From the NCBI GenBank assembly GCA_024280535.1, contig JAJRPY010000157.1, positions 1-9,217 of the forward strand: DNA of 9,217 nt. The letters are read 5' to 3'. Positions 1 to 5,608 of this stretch are shown here, in pieces; positions within the stretch are counted from its first letter, which is position 1, and every line of letters begins with the position of its first letter. A model generated the notes under the pieces. It was not told the DNA's origin. It worked only from the letters and a program-made list of their open reading frames with translations, and did no database searches. The DNA comes from Gammaproteobacteria bacterium. GTDB lineage: Bacteria > Pseudomonadota > Gammaproteobacteria > PS1 > Pseudothioglobaceae. Made by a program: the position numbers and the translations under genes.

Positions 1-546
1 AGTCAATAAAATATCTTCTGAAATAGGAACGCCATATCTATTTTTAATTTCATCATATTTTTCTTTAGTAATAAATAATTCAGTAGAAATTTTATTCCCT
101 TTAAATTTTTCAGATACTTCTTTGCCTCTAAAAAATGGTATTCCAGAAGTTTGATATTCTTTAGCAAAAATCCTTTTTGCCGAAGTTATTTCACAAACTT
201 CCCCCAAAGTACTCTCCACCCACCCTTTAGGCAAACCACTATCAACTTCATAAATAGTTTTCCCACATCTGCGAATATGCTCTTTTAATTCATCAGATTT
301 AATGGTTTTATAACTGATAATATCAAAAAAATAGGGTAGATGGGTATCATCCTCAAAGTGGCTTTTCACTTTGGCAGCAAGGCTAAAATCTGCTTTTTCT
401 CCCATTATGGCAATATCCACATCGGAAGCTTTTTTATAATTTTCCATAGCTCGTGAGCCAAACAACACAGCCTTATCAATCTCTTTATATTGATTTAATA
501 CTTCAATAATCTGTTTTGACTGTTTATCTGATAGCCCGTATTTCAT
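1..546 (-). CDS. hsdS: MntA-type nucleotidyltransferase fused to type I restriction specificity subunit HsdS (partial, runs off left edge)
   Basis: Reading the minus strand from the ATG at 546-544 gives 182 codons with no stop up to the window edge. Residues 1 to about 101 form a complete minimal nucleotidyltransferase. It has the GSR motif at 30-32, SDVD at 41-44 with the paired aspartates D42 and D44, and a third acid, D75, in FFDIISY, so all catalytic carboxylates are present. The domain closes with IRRCGKTIYE (91-100), a typical MNT C-terminus. After about five residues the frame enters LPKGWVESTLGEVCEI (105-120) and then IPFFRGKEV. This is the start of a type I HsdS target-recognition domain, which binds half of the bipartite DNA site and docks HsdM. 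The start is set by direct abutment with the hepT stop. Known family role: MntA adenylylates and silences HepT. Inference: this fusion does both jobs. The HsdS remainder lies outside the window. Confidence 0.9.
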   Translation of the reverse strand, partial: MKYGLSDKQSKQIIEVLNQYKEIDKAVLFGSRAMENYKKASDVDIAIMGEKADFSLAAKVKSHFEDDTHLPYFFDIISYKTIKSDELKEHIRRCGKTIYEVDSGLPKGWVESTLGEVCEITSAKRIFAKEYQTSGIPFFRGKEVSEKFKGNKISTELFITKEKYDEIKNRYGVPISEDILLT

Positions 547-957
547 TTAATCAATCTCTTGTTTTAAATCTAGAAAAAGTTTTTCAACAATAGAGGTAAA
601 TTTATTATCAATAAAATCAATAACTTCATTAAAGATTGCTTCATCGTAGGTATGTGTGGTTAAATTTCTTTTAGCCAAAGCCTCCATCCAATCTTCTCCT
701 TTATCAATAATATCAAATTGAAAAGCTTGTCTTATTACTTCTTTGGGGCTATTTACAGGCGCTCCCTCATTTGCCAAATAATCTTTTAATGTTTTCCATG
801 AAAGCTCCACTACTACCTCAAAAGCCTGTATTAAAGCCATTTGATAGGCTTCGTTTTGACTTTCGTTTCTAAATTCCTTTATTCTTCTTTGAAAAACGCT
901 ATGAGCTTTCTCAAAATTTTGAAATCGTTGTTGCCATCTAATATTTGTGTACATCAT
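547..957 (-). CDS. hepT: HEPN toxin, HI0074/HepT family
   Basis: A 136-residue, all-helical protein of the HI0074 'nucleotidyltransferase substrate-binding' type. The HEPN RNase motif RX4HXY is intact: R97, H102 and Y104 in RNLTTHTY. Upstream residues such as ELSWKTLKDYL (51-61) and the PKEVIRQAF segment (71-79) are family hallmarks. In characterised HepT/MntA pairs the HEPN protein is a ribonuclease toxin and the partner MNT enzyme adds AMP to the motif tyrosine. The ATG at 957 (or the second ATG at 954) follows an AAAGGG ribosome-binding site at about 963-968, so either start is possible. The TAA stop is followed with no spacing by the ATG of the NTase-HsdS gene in the same frame, which implies coupled translation. 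All motif residues are present, so it is probably active. Toxicity is inferred from the family. Confidence 0.92.
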   Translation of the reverse strand: MMYTNIRWQQRFQNFEKAHSVFQRRIKEFRNESQNEAYQMALIQAFEVVVELSWKTLKDYLANEGAPVNSPKEVIRQAFQFDIIDKGEDWMEALAKRNLTTHTYDEAIFNEVIDFIDNKFTSIVEKLFLDLKQEID

Positions 958-972
958 AATATCCCTTTAGTT

Positions 973-1151
973 TAAATCCAATTTTAACAAGTTGTACGGT
1001 AATGTCTTGGTTAAGTTGGGATTCTTAATCCATATTCTGTTTTAAGGTAGTCATTAAATCTGCCATTTTATCCTCAAATGGGATGCTATTCTCTGCTTCA
1101 TCGGGGGGTGCCTACATAGCACCTTGGTGTTAGCACATGGCTGTGTTTTTG
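973..1151 (-). pseudogene. Decayed 3' end of a second hsdM
   Basis: This stretch aligns base for base with the 3' end of the intact hsdM (2162-2339), at roughly 80-85% identity by eye. The block ctgccattttatcctcaaat is shared exactly. Read on the minus strand it encodes a recognisable HsdM tail, including QKHSHVLTP, YVG and FEDKMADL. It is dead, because a run of six G (1103-1108) replaces GGGGA and adds one base, shifting the frame, and an in-frame TAA lies at 1025-1027 where the intact gene has a lysine codon. The upstream end of the match abuts the stop of the DUF1016 gene at 1158, and the downstream end runs into the hepT ribosome-binding site. HVLTP, where the intact gene has YILTP, suggests a related hsdM rather than a recent exact duplicate. 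Confidence 0.87.
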
Positions 1152-1156
1152 AATGT
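1146..1156. repeat. 11-bp direct repeat, copy B (junction of DUF1016 end and hsdM remnant)
   Basis: tttttgaatgt, identical and in the same orientation to 3710-3720. It lies one base beyond the DUF1016 stop codon and overlaps the last bases of homology to intact hsdM, so it marks the probable recombination junction. Confidence 0.4.
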
Positions 1157-1157
1157 A

Positions 1158-1775
1158 TTACACATCTTCACTCTCTAAAATTTTTTGAAATTCTGCTTTA
1201 TTTGGCAGAATGGTTAAATAATTGCTGGCGTATATCTGATTATTATCTTTTGCAAGCGTCATCTCAACGAGGGCTTTGCTTTTGTCCTTGCATAAGATAA
1301 TCCCTATGGTTGGGGTTTCGTCATCTTGCTTTTCTATTCTGTCAAAATAATTAACATACATCATCATTTGCCCTAGGTCTTGATGTTTTAATTCCCCGAT
1401 TTTAAGATCAATGACCACAAAACATTTTAACAATCTGTTGTAGAAAACCAAATCAACCTTAAAATGCTTCTCGTCTATTGTTATTCGCTTTTGTCTTGCA
1501 ACAAAAGTAAAGCCTTTGCCTAACTCTAAAAGAAATAACTCCAATTTATCTATTATTTTTTGCTCTAACTTGCTTTCACTATAATGAGCCAATTCTGGCA
1601 GGCCAACAAACTCTAAAATATAAGGGTCTTTTATTAAATCATTAACTTTTTCTATTATTTGCCCTTTTGTAGAAAGTGATTTCAGCTCTTTTTTGTTGCG
1701 ACTAAGTGACAATCGCTCAAATAATCCCGTATTAAATTGTCGTTTGAGTTCTCTTATGCTCCAACTATTTTGCAC
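1158..1775 (-). CDS. DUF1016 C-terminal PD-(D/E)XK nuclease fragment (205 aa)
   Basis: This frame holds the catalytic domain. D108 is in FKVDLVFYN, D123 and K125 are in VVIDLKIGE, and GQMMMYVNYFD follows at 135-145. Family members usually have glutamate at the D123 position (ELK), so the D is a conservative change. The tail resembles the family's YxxYLPxxxEL ending (YLTILPNKAEFQKIL). The GTG at 1775 is only the first possible start codon. The homology continues upstream through FYEIEA into the frameshift, so this is not an independent gene unless translation restarts inside it. Confidence 0.75.
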   Translation of the reverse strand: MQNSWSIRELKRQFNTGLFERLSLSRNKKELKSLSTKGQIIEKVNDLIKDPYILEFVGLPELAHYSESKLEQKIIDKLELFLLELGKGFTFVARQKRITIDEKHFKVDLVFYNRLLKCFVVIDLKIGELKHQDLGQMMMYVNYFDRIEKQDDETPTIGIILCKDKSKALVEMTLAKDNNQIYASNYLTILPNKAEFQKILESEDV

Positions 1776-1812
1776 GGCTTCAATTTCATAAAAACTTCGT
1801 TCATTTTTATTA

Positions 1813-2157
1813 TCAACTCTTGATAAAAAAAATATAGTGTGAATAACTCAGTTTGAATTGGCTAGACGGTGTCTGACTTTTTTCAAAGGATAAACAAAAC
1901 TGTCTCATATTTTTTAAATTAGCAACAGAAAACCCTTTGCCAAACTCTTTTGTCAGCTCAGATGATAAGTTTTCAATAATCGCTTTACCATATTTTGCTC
2001 TTTTGCTGCCTTTTTGCTCTTGCTCAACAATTCTTTGCCCTATTGCCCAATAAGTTTGGGTCATTGTGCTATTTATAGTTTGATGTACTTTGCTTCTAGC
2101 GGTATGTAACAGTTGTTTAATATCGTTAATTAACGCGTTGTCTATTAAATCAGTCAT
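1813..2157 (-). CDS. DUF1016 N-terminal fragment (114 aa) of the split nuclease
   Basis: This frame holds the DUF1016_N domain with the hallmark segments YWAIGQRIVEQEQKG (36-50), YGKAIIENLS (56-65) and GFSVANLKNMRQF (75-87). It ends about five codons after LSYSHY because of the frameshift. The ATG at 2157 overlaps the hsdM TGA as ATGA and has no strong ribosome-binding site, so it should be translated by coupling to hsdM. Alone it lacks the nuclease half. Confidence 0.8.
   Translation of the reverse strand: MTDLIDNALINDIKQLLHTARSKVHQTINSTMTQTYWAIGQRIVEQEQKGSKRAKYGKAIIENLSSELTKEFGKGFSVANLKNMRQFCLSFEKSQTPSSQFKLSYSHYIFFIKS
1825..1832 (-). repeat. T8 homopolymer at the DUF1016 frameshift
   Basis: The coding (minus) strand has a run of eight T exactly at the point where the DUF1016 frame breaks. 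Seven or ten T would restore the full-length protein. Runs of this kind are hot spots for polymerase or ribosome slippage and for sequencing indels. Confidence 0.8.
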
Positions 2158-3662
2158 AAACTAAATCCAATTTTAGCAAGTTGTGTGGCAATATCTTGGT
2201 TTAGCTCGGCTTCTTTGTCCATTTGCTGTTTTAAAGTGGCAGTTAAATCTGCCATTTTATCCTCAAATGGGATGCCGTCCTCTACTTCATCGGGGATGCC
2301 TACATAGCGCCCTGGTGTTAATATGTAGCTGTGTTTTTGTACCTCTTTGAGTGTGGCAGATTTACAAAAGCCTTTTTCGTTTTCGTAATTTTTGCCTGCT
2401 CGCCAATTGTGATAGGTACTGGTAATTTTATCAACATCTTCAGGCGCCAAATCTCTATGCACTCGGTCTTTCATAAAGCCCATCTCACTGGCATCCATAA
2501 ACAAAATCTCTTTGCTGTGGCTGTTTTTCTCTCTTCGTAAAAACCAAATGCAGGCAGGGATGCCCGTATTGTAAAAAAGTTGTTTTGGTAGGGCTACAAT
2601 ACACTCTACCAAATCAGCCTCACTCAAATTTTTGCGAATGTCACCTTCGCCTGACGTGTTGGAGCTCAGCGAACCGTTAGACAAAACAGTCGCCATTACA
2701 CCTCTTGGCGATAAGTGGTATAACATATGTTGCATCCAAGCAAAGTTTGCATTTCCATTGGGCGGCGTGCCATATTTCCAGCGCCCATCTTCTTGCAAAA
2801 TATCCACACCCCAATCTTTTTGGTTAAAAGGCGGATTGGCAAGAATATAGTCGGCTTTTAAATCAGGATGGGCATCTTTTAAAAACGAGCCTTCGGTATT
2901 CCAAACCGCAAATTTTGAGTTGATATTGCGAATTGCCAAGTTCATTTTAGAAAGTTTCCACGTGGTTTGGTTACTCTCTTGTCCGTAAATAGTAATATCT
3001 TTTATACTGCCTCTATGTTCGGTGACAAACTTTTCACTCATCACAAACATACCCCCACTGCCACTGGCGGGGTCATATACTCTGCCTTTGTAAGGCTCTA
3101 TCATCTCAACCATTAGTTTTACAATAGATTTTGGGGTGTAGAATTGCCCGCCTTTTTTGCCTTCAGCATTGGCAAATTCACCCAGAAAATATTCATAAAC
3201 CCTGCCAAAAAGGTCTTTTGATTTTTCATTTTCGGCTTGTAGTTCTGTGTTGGAAATTAAATCAATCAATTCGCCCAAGGAGGTTTTGTCTAAATTGGCC
3301 TTTCCAAAAACTTGTGGCAATACATTTTTAAGCTCTTTATTGTCTTTTTCTACGGCTTCCATTGCCTCATCAAGAGTTTGCCCAATAGTTGGCAGTTTGG
3401 CTGATGAGCGAATATGCTCCCAACGCGCCATTTTTGGCACGAAAAATACATTTTCAGCAATGTATTCATCTCTATCCTCAGGGTCGCTCCATTCTTCTGC
3501 CTCCAATTTGTGATAGCGTTCGCTAAACGATTCTGAAATGTATTTTAAGAATACCAAACCCAATACAACGTGTTTGTATTCTGCGGCATCAATGTTTTTT
3601 CTTAGCTTGTCCGCTGCTTTAAACAGTTTTTGTTCAAAACTGCTATTGTCTATTTTTGCCAT
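2154..3662 (-). CDS. hsdM: Type I restriction-modification DNA methyltransferase subunit HsdM
   Basis: A 502-residue adenine-N6 methyltransferase subunit. It combines with HsdS to methylate the host's bipartite sites, and with HsdR to cut unmodified DNA. It has an HsdM_N helical domain from SSFEQKLFKAADKLR, GGQFYTP at 171-177, the SAM-binding motif I DPASGSGG at 197-204 and the catalytic motif IV NPPFN at 276-280. The C-terminus carries ILTPGRYVGIP, the family tail. The ATG at 3662 is preferred because AAGGAA (3671-3676) lies at proper spacing and MAKIDNSSFEQKL matches the usual N-terminus. An ATG 16 codons upstream (3710) would add unlike residues and lacks a good site. The stop overlaps the DUF1016 start as ATGA. 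All catalytic motifs are intact. Its original HsdS partner may not be the one encoded here, given the hsdM remnant upstream of hepT. Confidence 0.95.
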   Translation of the reverse strand: MAKIDNSSFEQKLFKAADKLRKNIDAAEYKHVVLGLVFLKYISESFSERYHKLEAEEWSDPEDRDEYIAENVFFVPKMARWEHIRSSAKLPTIGQTLDEAMEAVEKDNKELKNVLPQVFGKANLDKTSLGELIDLISNTELQAENEKSKDLFGRVYEYFLGEFANAEGKKGGQFYTPKSIVKLMVEMIEPYKGRVYDPASGSGGMFVMSEKFVTEHRGSIKDITIYGQESNQTTWKLSKMNLAIRNINSKFAVWNTEGSFLKDAHPDLKADYILANPPFNQKDWGVDILQEDGRWKYGTPPNGNANFAWMQHMLYHLSPRGVMATVLSNGSLSSNTSGEGDIRKNLSEADLVECIVALPKQLFYNTGIPACIWFLRREKNSHSKEILFMDASEMGFMKDRVHRDLAPEDVDKITSTYHNWRAGKNYENEKGFCKSATLKEVQKHSYILTPGRYVGIPDEVEDGIPFEDKMADLTATLKQQMDKEAELNQDIATQLAKIGFSL

Positions 3663-3670
3663 TTTTTTGT

Positions 3671-3676
3671 TTCCTT
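3671..3676 (-). promoter_or_regulatory. Ribosome-binding site that fixes the hsdM start
   Basis: AAGGAA on the minus strand sits about 9 bases before the ATG at 3662. The alternative upstream ATG at 3710 has no comparable purine-rich element, so this site decides the start. Confidence 0.7.
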
Positions 3677-3706
3677 TTTTTTGGTGTACAACACTTGAGT
3701 TTACTT

Positions 3707-3733
3707 GCATTTTTGAATGTTGCAGAAAAATGC
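3707..3733. repeat. Inverted repeat between the HpaI-like methyltransferase and hsdM
   Basis: Arms gcattttt (3707-3714) and aaaaatgc (3726-3733) form a perfect 8-bp stem around an 11-base loop, just after the methyltransferase stop at 3750. No run of T follows on the minus strand, so it is not a standard intrinsic terminator. It could be a weak processing or regulatory hairpin. The short gap holding it (3663-3749) shows no convincing promoter. Confidence 0.45.
3710..3720. repeat. 11-bp direct repeat, copy A (upstream of hsdM)
   Basis: tttttgaatgt here is identical to 1146-1156. The two copies bracket the hsdM plus DUF1016 cassette, and copy B lies at the edge of the decayed hsdM fragment. 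Chance cannot be excluded for an AT-rich 11-mer. Confidence 0.4.
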
Positions 3734-3749
3734 TAGATACAACGATTTA

Positions 3750-4703
3750 TTATGTCTCTTTTATTCTTTCATTGATAGATGCAAATAATGGCAACTCCTT
3801 ATCTGTTTGTGGCAGATTTGGGCTATAATTATATTTTTCTTTTGCTTCTTGGTGAAATTTTTCGAGTGCATCTGGATGATTACTTAAAAACCATTTTTCA
3901 TGATTTTTTAGATATTCTTCTCTTATTTTAGGGTCATTCAAGTCATTTGGAATACGACTCATTCTTTCATCAATACTATCAAATCCTGTAAATTTTTGGG
4001 ATAATCTCTTTTTGGTGCTATTTACATATTCTGGATTTAATTCAATACCCAAACCTCTACGCTCTAATTGCTGACAAACTCTTAATGTAGTGCCACTGCC
4101 AGAGAAAGGGTCAACTACATAATCACCTTTTGTGGTAGAGGCTAACACCATTCTCTCGATAAGTTCTTCAGGTTTTTGCGTTGGATGTTTTTGTCTATTT
4201 TCATTACAATAATGTACATGAGAAAAAAGCCATACATCGCCAGGATTTGCCCCTCTCATATTATTTCTGGAACGATAATATTTTTGTGGAATCCTTATAT
4301 TATCTAAATAAAAGTTAAATTTCTTAGATTTTGTAAACATTAATATATCATCATGTCGAGGCGAAAAACCTTTGGTTTTCCCGAGCCCTTGAGTGTAATG
4401 CCAACATATCCAACTATTAAAATATAATTTTTGCTCTGTTTCTAAGATGTTATATAAGTATGAGATAAAACGAACACCCATAAATACATAAATAGTTCCT
4501 TCATTCTTTAACACTCTTTTGGCTTCTGAAAGCCATTTATTGGTAAAATCAAGATACTCGTCAAATCCCTTTAAATCGTGATTATTTCCGTAATCTTTTC
4601 CTAAATTATAAGGAGGGTCTGCAATAATCAAATCAACAGAATTAGATTCAAGTTTTGCCAATTCTTTTATAGCATCTCCACAAACTATATCAATATTATC
4701 CAT
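3750..4703 (-). CDS. Type II DNA adenine methyltransferase, beta class, M.HpaI-like
   Basis: A 317-residue N6_N4 methyltransferase with beta-class motif order. The catalytic DPPY is near the N-terminus (29-32), the target-recognition region lies in the middle, then come HPTQKPEEL (173-181) and the SAM-binding DPFSGSGTT (198-206). The DPPY form and the conserved block with NMRGANPGDVW (148-158) favour an adenine-N6 enzyme. From memory the sequence, including YNLGKDYGNN, TQGLGKTKGFSPRHDDILMF and PNDLNDP, closely matches M.HpaI, which methylates GTTAAC. Its start lies 3 bp after the stop of the endonuclease gene, so the two are co-transcribed. It protects host DNA from the linked nuclease. All motifs are intact. 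The specificity assignment rests on remembered similarity and needs a REBASE comparison. Confidence 0.93.
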   Translation of the reverse strand: MDNIDIVCGDAIKELAKLESNSVDLIIADPPYNLGKDYGNNHDLKGFDEYLDFTNKWLSEAKRVLKNEGTIYVFMGVRFISYLYNILETEQKLYFNSWICWHYTQGLGKTKGFSPRHDDILMFTKSKKFNFYLDNIRIPQKYYRSRNNMRGANPGDVWLFSHVHYCNENRQKHPTQKPEELIERMVLASTTKGDYVVDPFSGSGTTLRVCQQLERRGLGIELNPEYVNSTKKRLSQKFTGFDSIDERMSRIPNDLNDPKIREEYLKNHEKWFLSNHPDALEKFHQEAKEKYNYSPNLPQTDKELPLFASINERIKET

Positions 4704-4706
4704 TAT

Positions 4707-5474
4707 TTATTTTATCCAATCATTTTGTTTAGCGTATTCAAGCCACTGGGAAAATCCTTTTTTAGAGGCTATGCATTTCTTATCAAGTAATTCACAAAAC
4801 GCCCAAGTAGTTCTCAATTGTTCGGATACATAATGAATGTCTCTAATTTGAATTTGTCCCGTGCCTAACGCTGGGTTATAACTAATATCAGAATCAGAAA
4901 GATATTTTAAATCGTACGCATTAAAATCTATCACTTCCATTATTCCCATCATCATATTAGTTTTGGGGTCTTTGCTACTGGAAACGCTATGTTTTATTGA
5001 TAATATTATGAACATATAATCAGGGTCTGTGACATAAGCACTTCTTATTCTTGCAAAAGAGGTTATATTTGGCGACTTGCCACTGTTTGCTATATCTTTT
5101 GATGTTGCTTTTACATCTACATGCCCGGTCACAGATGTACTTCTTTTTCTTATTTTTTTAAACTGCAAAATGACATCTGCCATATTTAGACGCTCACCTG
5201 CTTCAACATTTATGAGTTCGTATTTATTCTTCACATCTTCAAATGATTCGGTAAATATCTCGAATGCCCACGCTTCAACAAATGGGCCTGCAATCTTATT
5301 GACATTCTCCATAGGGATGCCTAATTTTAGATTTGTGTTAATGATAATTTGGTTTCGCCCAGTATCCATTGCCTCTTGCATAATTAACTCAATAGATTGA
5401 ACCACAAAATTAGAGCATTCTTTGTAATCTTCTGACTCTACAGGTTTTTTTAATTCTAAATCTTCATATTTCAT
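4707..5474 (-). CDS. Type II restriction endonuclease, R.HpaI-like
   Basis: A 255-residue endonuclease directly upstream of its methyltransferase. A PD-(D/E)XK-type site is visible as D100 in NMADVILQF and D120-V-K122 in GHVDVKATS. Blocks such as IIINTNLK (43-50), NKIAGP (59-64), SGKSPNITSF (131-140), FIILSIKHSV (155-164) and SDSDISYNPALGTGQIQI (193-210) match R.HpaI as I remember it. Length also agrees with that enzyme (about 254 residues), which cuts GTT^AAC to blunt ends. The ATG at 5474 gives the same N-terminus style (MKYE). The ribosome-binding site is weak (AAGAAA). No controller (C) gene is present, so any timing control must come from the 134-bp upstream gap. The gene is AT-rich compared with the housekeeping genes to its right, consistent with acquisition by transfer. 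Confidence 0.9.
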   Translation of the reverse strand: MKYEDLELKKPVESEDYKECSNFVVQSIELIMQEAMDTGRNQIIINTNLKLGIPMENVNKIAGPFVEAWAFEIFTESFEDVKNKYELINVEAGERLNMADVILQFKKIRKRSTSVTGHVDVKATSKDIANSGKSPNITSFARIRSAYVTDPDYMFIILSIKHSVSSSKDPKTNMMMGIMEVIDFNAYDLKYLSDSDISYNPALGTGQIQIRDIHYVSEQLRTTWAFCELLDKKCIASKKGFSQWLEYAKQNDWIK

Positions 5475-5507
5475 TTTGATTTCTTATTGTTAGGTATCAC
5501 TATTTAT

Positions 5508-5575
5508 TAGTTGTTGTTATTGTACCCGTATCCTGAATATTGACCTAAATTTATACAGTATAAACACAACAACTA
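5508..5575. repeat. Spaced 10-bp inverted repeat in the intergenic gap
   Basis: tagttgttgt (5508-5517) and acaacaacta (5566-5575) are exact reverse complements separated by 48 bp. The inner palindrome at 5550-5564 is not concentric with it. It could form a long-range hairpin in the leader of the endonuclease transcript. Confidence 0.4.
5550..5564. promoter_or_regulatory. 15-bp perfect palindrome, possible operator
   Basis: TTTATACAGTATAAA is symmetric about 5557, with 7-bp arms and a one-base centre. It lies about 75 bp upstream of the endonuclease start. The size and position suit a dimeric repressor site, but no regulator gene is nearby and the site is AT-rich. Confidence 0.35.
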
Positions 5576-5608
5576 TAGAATATATTAAGGCAACTATGCG
5601 CTGTTTTT

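Larger units (their letters stand above)
1158..2157 (-). pseudogene. DUF1016 / YhcG-type PD-(D/E)XK nuclease, split by a frameshift
   Basis: Two adjacent frames make up one DUF1016 protein. The N-terminal half (1813-2157) carries the DUF1016_N helical domain and stops early after LSYSHYIFFIKS. The other frame resumes exactly where the family sequence should, as RVDNKNERSFYEIEAVQNSWS split across about 1767-1820, and continues into the nuclease half. Removing one T from the T8 tract (1825-1832) joins them into a 332-residue protein with normal spacing between SHY and RVDN, close to the family's usual length. In restored numbering the PD-(D/E)XK site is D235, D250 and K252, with Q263 in the following GQMMMY. 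Family members often sit inside type I restriction loci, but their role is not well established. The start overlaps the hsdM stop by ATGA. It may be a recent knockout, a slippage-controlled gene or a sequencing error. Confidence 0.85.
5475..5608 (-). other. Intergenic gap between housekeeping operon and restriction island
   Basis: 134 bp with no open frame. On the minus strand TACAAT (5519-5524) could be a -10 box about 45 bases before the endonuclease ATG, but no good -35 box stands at the right distance. No GC-rich hairpin with a T run follows the hydroxylase stop, so read-through from the upstream operon is possible. The gap contains the two dyads listed separately and marks the shift from more GC-balanced to AT-rich sequence. 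Confidence 0.5.

Noticed and set aside
230..546. Stand-alone mntA antitoxin gene
   Set aside because: There is no stop between the NTase domain and the HsdS sequence. The frame is continuous to the window edge.
3663..3710. hsdM start at the upstream ATG (3710)
   Set aside because: The 16 extra residues are unlike HsdM N-termini, and a good AAGGAA site precedes the ATG at 3662.
3707..3733. Intrinsic terminator after the HpaI-like methyltransferase
   Set aside because: The stem is AT-rich and no T run follows it on the transcribed strand.
2331..3828. Several plus-strand open frames of 66-96 codons opposite hsdM and the methyltransferase tail
   Set aside because: They lie antisense to clearly conserved genes, show no recognisable family sequence and have no convincing ribosome-binding sites.
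5077..5400. 107-codon plus-strand frame inside the HpaI-like endonuclease gene
   Set aside because: Antisense shadow of a conserved gene, with no family features.
5550..5564. LexA/SOS box
   Set aside because: It resembles one half of the TACTGTATATATATACAGTA consensus, but the second half is missing and the spacing is wrong.
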